In this document: positions 59,170-64,000 of the stretch, in pieces
How the letters are laid out: each line of letters begins with the position of its first letter
How positions within the stretch are numbered: position 1 is the stretch's first letter
Origin: Mauremys mutica
Taxonomy: Eukaryota > Chordata > Testudines > Geoemydidae
Length of the DNA stretch: 64,000 bases
Direction of reading: 5' to 3'
NCBI RefSeq assembly: GCF_020497125.1
Contig: NC_059072.1
Span: forward strand, 308,282,781 to 308,346,780
Position numbers and translations under genes: made by a program
The notes under the pieces: generated by a model
The model's database searches: none
Seen by the model: only the letters and a program-made list of their open reading frames with translations
What the model was told of the DNA's origin: nothing

Positions 59170-60385
59170 TGTGACATGATGTACCTTAAAATAGTCCCCT
59201 GTAGCCCACATATTCATCATTCATATATGGTTGTGATATTTCATACAAAGCATTCCATGTAAGTTATCATATGAAAAGTCATGCTCTCCTGAAATCCGTC
59301 ATTCTGTCCAAATATGTACAGGGCCGTCCAGAGGATTCCGGGGGCCCGGGGTCTTCAGCGGCAGGGGGCCCTTCCGTTCCGGGACCCGCCTCCAAAGTGC
59401 CCCGAAGACCCGCGGCGGGAGCCCCCCGCCGCCGAATTACCGCCGAAGCGGGACCCGCCGCCCGGTCTTCGGCGGTAATTCAGTGGCGGGGGGGGGGCCC
59501 CGCTGCGGGCCTTCGGGGCACTTCGGCGGCGGGTCCTGGAACAGAAGGGGCCCCCCGCCGCCGAAGACCGGGCTGCGCTTCGACGGCCCCGGCTGCCGCT
59601 TCTCCCCCCCCCGCCCGGCCCCGGCTGCCGCTTCTCCCCCCCCCCGCCCGGCCCCGGCTGCCGCTTCTCCCCCCCCCCGCCCGGCCCCGGCTGCCGCTTC
59701 TCTCCCCCCCCGCCCGGCCCCGGCTGCTGCTTCTCCCCCCCCCGCGGCCCCGGCCCCGGCTTCTTCCCCCCCCCCCGGCCCCGGCCTTGGCCTCGGCCTC
59801 GGCCCCCACTTCTCCCCCCCCCGGCCTCGGCCTCGGCCCCGGCTTCTCCCCGGCCCCGGCCTCTTACCGAGCGCGTCGCCGGCAGGGCCTGAGCTCCGTC
59901 CCGCTCAGAGCCGCGTGGTGAGGGGGCGGGGCTGTGAGCTCCACGCCGAGCGGAGGCAGCTGCCCCGCCCCCTCCCCACGGCGCTCTGAGGGGGACGGGG
60001 CTCAGGCCCCGTTGGAGCTCCCAGCCCCCGCCCCCTCACCACGCAGATCGGAGCGGGGCTCAGGGGCTCGGCCGGAGTCTGGCTCCAGGAGAGGGGCGGA
60101 GGCGGGAGCCTCCGCTCTTCTCTTGAGGGCCCCTGCGGAGCCCGGGGCCCGGGGCAAATTGCCCCCTTTGCCCCCCCTCTGGGCGGCCCTGAATATGTAT
60201 AGCATTAGGGTGTGTGAAGTTATGTATTTTGCTGTATGGTTGTTACTGAAATATGCTATAATTTTGCTAGTGACCCCTGCCGAGGACAGTGTTCAACAAC
60301 CATGAATCAGCAGAGGAATTGTAATTAAGGGATTTCCAGTTCAGTGACAGATACCCAAACACAACAGTATGGGGACTGCTCAAAT
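59170..60385 (+). mobile_element. LTR-type retroelement related to 43160-44284, split by a MITE
   Basis: Begins TGTGACATGATGTACC. It shares ordered phrases with the minus-strand copy at 44284: GTTGTGATATTTCATACAAA, then ATCATATGAAAAGTC, and after the MITE ATGGTTGTTACTGAAATATG. The MITE at 59319-60191 interrupts it. The right end is approximate. No coding sequence. Confidence 0.6.
59319..60191. mobile_element. 873-bp very GC-rich hAT-type MITE with an internal minisatellite
   Basis: CAGGGCCGTCCAGAGG at the left and CTCTGGGCGGCCCTG at the right form inverted termini; AATATGTA flanks it at 59311-59318 and 60192-60199. From about 59588 to 59760 there are about five tandem units of roughly 32 bp (GGCCCCGGCTGCCGCTTCTC followed by a C-run). 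59330-59480 and 59480-59570 contain facing GCGGTAATTC / GAATTACCGC and GAAGTGCC phrases. Frames on both strands are compositional. Confidence 0.88.
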
Positions 60386-60388
60386 CTA

Positions 60389-60658
60389 GGGGCAGGTCCA
60401 TACTCACCGCGCGTGTCGACGCGGTGAGTTCGACTTCTCTGAGTTCGAACTATCTTGTCTAATCAAGACGCGATAGTTCGAACTCCCCGCGTGCTCCGGT
60501 CGACTCCAGAACTCCTCCACCGCGAACGGCAGTGGCGGAGTCGACCTTGGAGCCGCAGAGTTCGACCCCGCCGCATCTGGACGGGTAAGTAAGTCGAACT
60601 AGGGTACTTCGACTTGCGTACCCTAGTTCGACCCCCCCCCCCTTAGTGTAGACCAGGC
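60389..60658. mobile_element. Harbinger-type MITE, about 270 bp
   Basis: The right end TTAGTGTAGACCAGGC matches the right terminus of the large Harbinger (GGGTAGACCAGGC), and the left starts GGGGCAGGTCCATACTCACC. CTA is on both sides (60386-60388 and 60659-60661), as expected for a 3-bp target. The interior is full of GTTCGA and TCGAAC in both orientations. Confidence 0.75.
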
Positions 60659-60660
60659 CT

Positions 60661-60870
60661 ATGACTGCACACCTGTTAATGCATCCCAGAATCATGTTTG
60701 CTTTTTTTGCAACAGCATCACACTGTTGACTCATATTTAGCTTGTGGTCTATTATAACCTCTAGATCCCTTTCTGCCGTACTCCTTCCTAGGCAGTCTCT
60801 TCCCATTCTGTATGTGTGAAACTGATTGTTCCTTCCTAAGTGGAGCACTTTGCATTTGTCTTTATTAAAT
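60661..60870 (-). mobile_element. CR1 LINE fragment
   Basis: The minus strand reads MLHLGRNNQFHTYRMGRDCL, RSTAERDLEVIIDHKLNMSQ and QCDAVAKKANMILGCINR, the CR1 ORF2 segment after the FADD box. Truncated on both sides; the lower side abuts the Harbinger MITE. Confidence 0.85.
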
Positions 60871-60975
60871 GTCTATCAGGGATGGTCTAGACAGTATTTG
60901 GTCCTGCCATGAGGGCGGGGGACTGGACTCAATGACCTCTAGAGGTCCCTTCCAGTCCTAGAATATATCAATCTA
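60871..60975 (+). repeat. CR1/SINE 3' tail
   Basis: ATCAGGGATGGTCTAGACAG, GGGGACTGGACTCAATGACC and AGGTCCCTTCCAGTCCTAGA form the shared 3' end of turtle CR1 and its SINE partners, on the plus strand. It is opposite in strand to the adjoining CR1 piece, so it is a separate insertion. Confidence 0.7.
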
Positions 60976-61523
60976 AAAGTTCTTTCCCAGTTGGGTGCCT
61001 ACCAGCAGCAGCACTGACAGTGCAGCCCTGAAGGGCTCGAAGCATATGTCTAACCATTGAGCTGGGGTATAATTCCCAGCTCAGGGAGACATACCCCAGC
61101 TAGCTCTGATCAAACAAGTACACTAAAAATGGACTGTAGCTACAGCGGCAGTGCAAGGGGTTAGCTGTCCTGAGAACATACTCATCTAAGACTCTCTCTT
61201 CCTTGCCCTTGGAAGATGATGCACTATATATGACTACAAGAGTTTCAGCCATTCGAATTCCAGCTAGTAGCTACCTTTGCACCTTTACATTTCACCACTA
61301 GATGGGAGCCTTGACCTCCAGAGTTACTGCATGAGACATCTAATAATTTAAGATTACATAGATGTTTCTTGGAGAACGGGTGGACTGTATCTAATCAGAC
61401 ATTAATATAGGCATTGACTGTACTAGGACATTCATTGTTGCCCTCCAATTCTTACAAAGCATTGCACTTTCCAACCTCCAAGATACATTCCCAAATTAAT
61501 TATAGTAAAGTTACAAATATGTA
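60976..61523. other. Intergenic DNA
   Basis: 61025-61100 has some tRNA-like phrases (CATTGAGCTGG, AATTCCCAGC) but no fold. No gene. Confidence 0.35.
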
Positions 61524-61531
61524 CTATAAAT

Positions 61532-63173
61532 TAGGGCTGTCAAGCGATTATAAAAATTAATTGTGATTAACCACACGATTAATCGCACTGTTAAACAATA
61601 ATAAGATACCATTTATTTTAAAATTTTTGGATGTTTTCTACATTTTCAAATATATTGATTTCAATTACAACACAGAATACAAAGTGTACAGAGCTCACTT
61701 TATATTTACTTTTTATTACAAATATTTGCACTGTAAAAAAACAAAAGAAATAGTATTTTTCAAGTCACCTAACAGAAGTCCTGTAGTGCAATCTCTTTAT
61801 CATGAAAGCTGAACTTACAAATGTAGAATTATGTACAAAAAAACTCTGCATTCAAAAATAAAACAATGTAAAATTTTAGCACCTACAAGTTCATTCAGTC
61901 CTACTTCTTGTTCAGTCAATCGCTCAGACAACCAAGTTTGTTTACATCTGCAGGAGATTATGCTGCCCACTTCTTGTTTCCATCATCCGAAAGTGAGAAC
62001 AGGCGTTCTCATGGCACTGTTGTAGCCGGCGTTACAAGATATTTACGTGCCAGATGCGCTAAAAATTCATATGTCCCTTCATGCTTCAACCATCATTCCA
62101 GGGGACATGTGTCCATGCTGATGACGGGTTCTGCTTGATAACCATCCAAAGCAGTGCAGACCAATGCATGTTCATTTTCATTATCTGAGTCAGATGCTTT
62201 TTTTGGTGGTTCGGGTTCTGTAGTTTCCGCATTGGAATGTTGCTCTTTTAAGACTTCTGAAAGTATGCTCCACACCTCATCTCTCTCAGATTTTGGAAGG
62301 CACTTCTGATTCTTAAACCTTAGGTTGAGTGCTGTAGCTATCTTTAGAAATCTCACATTGGTACCTTCTTTGCATTTTATCAAATCTGCAGTGAAAGTGT
62401 TCTTAAAATGAACAACATGTGCTGGGTTATCATCCAAGACTGCTGTAACATGAAATATATGGCAGAATGCGGGTAAAACAGAGCAGGGAACATACAATTC
62501 TTCCCCAAGGAGTTCAGTCACAAATTTAATTAATGCATTTTTTTTAACAAACATCATCAGCATGGAAGCATGTTCTCTGGAATGGTGGCCAAAGCATGAA
62601 GGGGCATACAAATGTTCAGCATATCTGGCACGTAAATACCTTGCAATGCTGGCTACAAATGTGCCACACAAACGTCTGTTCTTTCAGGTGATATTGTAAA
62701 TAAGAAGCAGGCAGCAGCATCTCCTGTAAATGTAAACTAACTTGTTTGTCTTAGCAATTGGCTGAACAAGAAGTAGGACTGAGTGGACTTGTAGACTCTG
62801 AAGTTTTACTTTGTTTTGGTTTTGAGTGCAGTTATTAACAAAAAAATCTACATTTGTATGTTGCACTTTCATGACAAAGAGATTGCACTACAGTACTTGT
62901 ATGAGGTGAATTGAAAAATACTCTTTCTTTTGTTTATCATTTTTACAGTGCAAATATTCATAATCAAAAATAATATACACTTTGATTTCAATTACAACAC
63001 AAAATACAATATATATGAAAATGTAGAAAAACATCCAAAATATGTAACAATTTCAATTGGTATTCTATTAACACTGCAATTAAAACTGTGATTAATCGCG
63101 ATTAATTTTTTTAATGGCAATTAATTTTTTTTAGTTAATCGTATGCGTTAACTGCAATTAATCAACTGCCCTA
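61532..63173 (-). mobile_element. Foldback (palindromic) hAT element 2
   Basis: TAGGGCTGTCAAGCG at the left and AATCAACTGCCCTA at the right, with duplication CTATAAAT / CTACAAAT (7 of 8) at 61524-61531 and 63174-63181. Same design as 44469-46290: two inverted arms (about 61532-62130 and 62560-63173) that both carry the hAT C-terminal part, around an unpaired block on the minus strand (62545-62131: ALIKFVTELLGEELYV, SEVLKEQHSNAETTEPEPPK, DSDNENEHALVCTALDG). Here the two halves of the coding block are joined without the SINE. 1,642 bp. Stops and frame losses are present. Confidence 0.9.
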
Positions 63174-63181
63174 CTACAAAT

Positions 63182-64000
63182 ATAGAGCTAGACTGGGTGT
63201 GGTCCTGCATAGATGGAGAGGAGAGGATGCAAGGAACAGGAACATCCCCATTCCTGTGTCCCAGCACAGGGGTCAGGCACGGTGATCATACTTTACACTC
63301 AGGGATCACAAAGACTATGCCAGACTGCTGCCCTTAGCAGCATTAGACTCTCCAAAGGGAGCAGCAGGGAGCTCACCCCATGACGTATCCAATGTGGCAC
63401 AATAGCTGTGCTGTCTGGATCTCCTGACATTTTATTGAGCACGGACTGATAGTGTTTTTCTCCTATTTATTCATTATTAGAAATAATTCACCTATCACTT
63501 CCTGTCAATAATTCTCCATAGCTTGTTCATGAGCAATTAACTGCAAGTGTTAAATATTCGAAATGCAAGCTGTTTTGATTGAACACATAGGTCACATAGT
63601 ACAGGTTACACTGATGGGGTGTACCCCCTGACCGGTGAGTAACTCTTAGACTTGGATTTCTGCTATGAACACTTGTGATTATGAACTTGGAATTTTCTTT
63701 CTGTGAATACCAGCTTTGGTTCTGATCCTGTTTTATTCAAGTCAGTGGCAGCTTTGTCTTTCCATGGGTGCTGGACGAGACCCTTCAAATCTCATGGTTT
63801 TGGCAAGCTGTATATTCATTTGTTAGAATTTTCACAAAATCGAAACCAGAACTGCAGAGAACACAGTCAAAACAAATTAGTTTCAAAATTCAAAGAACTA
63901 TTCACTGAAAATATTTTTCAATGTTCATCTGTCCTTAGTCCTTGCACATATAAGGCTAAAAGAAAGAGAATGTTTGTTGCCTGTTTGAGAGCTAATGTAT
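63182..64000. other. Right-end sequence, nothing recognised
   Basis: AT-rich DNA with no gene or full repeat. Confidence 0.4.

Noticed and set aside
59271..59989. Long frames on both strands rich in Pro, Ala, Arg and Gly
   Set aside because: They are produced by the GC-rich tandem repeat inside the MITE at 59319-60191.
61020..61105. A third tRNA
   Set aside because: Only short tRNA-like phrases are present; no acceptor stem or anticodon arm can be drawn.

Overview
The window is vertebrate nuclear DNA: spliced genes with long introns, CpG decay and dense layers of old transposable elements. The repeats point to a cryptodiran (hidden-necked) turtle: a tRNA-derived SINE whose 3' tail resembles CR1 (the Cry I / tortoise Pol III SINE type), several turtle-type CR1 LINE copies, a two-gene Harbinger element, and many hAT-type MITEs with 8-bp target duplications. 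No bacterial, CRISPR or viral coding system was seen.

Two host genes were found, both on the minus strand and both incomplete here. From 10718 down to 2613 are the first five coding exons of soluble guanylate cyclase subunit beta-2 (GUCY1B2). They cover the heme-NO-binding region, with the proximal histidine and the Y-x-S-x-R heme motif intact; the cyclase part must lie beyond the left edge. From 27369 to 22543 are the first two coding exons of a gene recognised as C13orf42, an uncharacterised protein. From memory, the two genes are neighbours in the same orientation on human 13q14.3, so the block is syntenic. No host coding exon was recognised from 27.4 kb to the right end, apart from two tRNA-like sequences near 57.0-57.6 kb.

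Layout: 1-2.6 kb, MITEs and intron or downstream sequence of GUCY1B2; 2.6-10.7 kb, GUCY1B2 exons with a putative LTR, a MIR-like element carrying a MITE, and a CR1 in the introns; 10.9-22.5 kb, CR1, LTR-like DNA and a 47-bp minisatellite; 22.5-27.4 kb, C13orf42; 27.4-31.5 kb, mostly unique DNA with small palindromic MITEs; 31.5-35.6 kb, a Harbinger element with broken transposase and Myb-like genes facing each other; 39.7-43.0 kb, a hAT remnant split by a solo LTR; 43-50 kb, antisense LTRs, a foldback hAT element with a SINE inside, a perfect hairpin retroposon and an L2-like LINE; 51.6-54.0 kb, MITEs, one carrying copied DNA from 3.7 kb away; 56.5-57.6 kb, a hAT tail and tRNA-like sequences; 59-64 kb, an LTR split by a GC-rich MITE, a Harbinger MITE, CR1 and a second foldback hAT.

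The most unusual observations are the two palindromic hAT elements, the MITE at 53.0-54.0 kb that contains two copies of a distant junction, the perfect 104-bp inverted repeat with a 12-bp target duplication, and the homogenised 47-bp tandem array beside an ETS/GC-box hairpin promoter. All family names come from recognition by eye; no database search was run.
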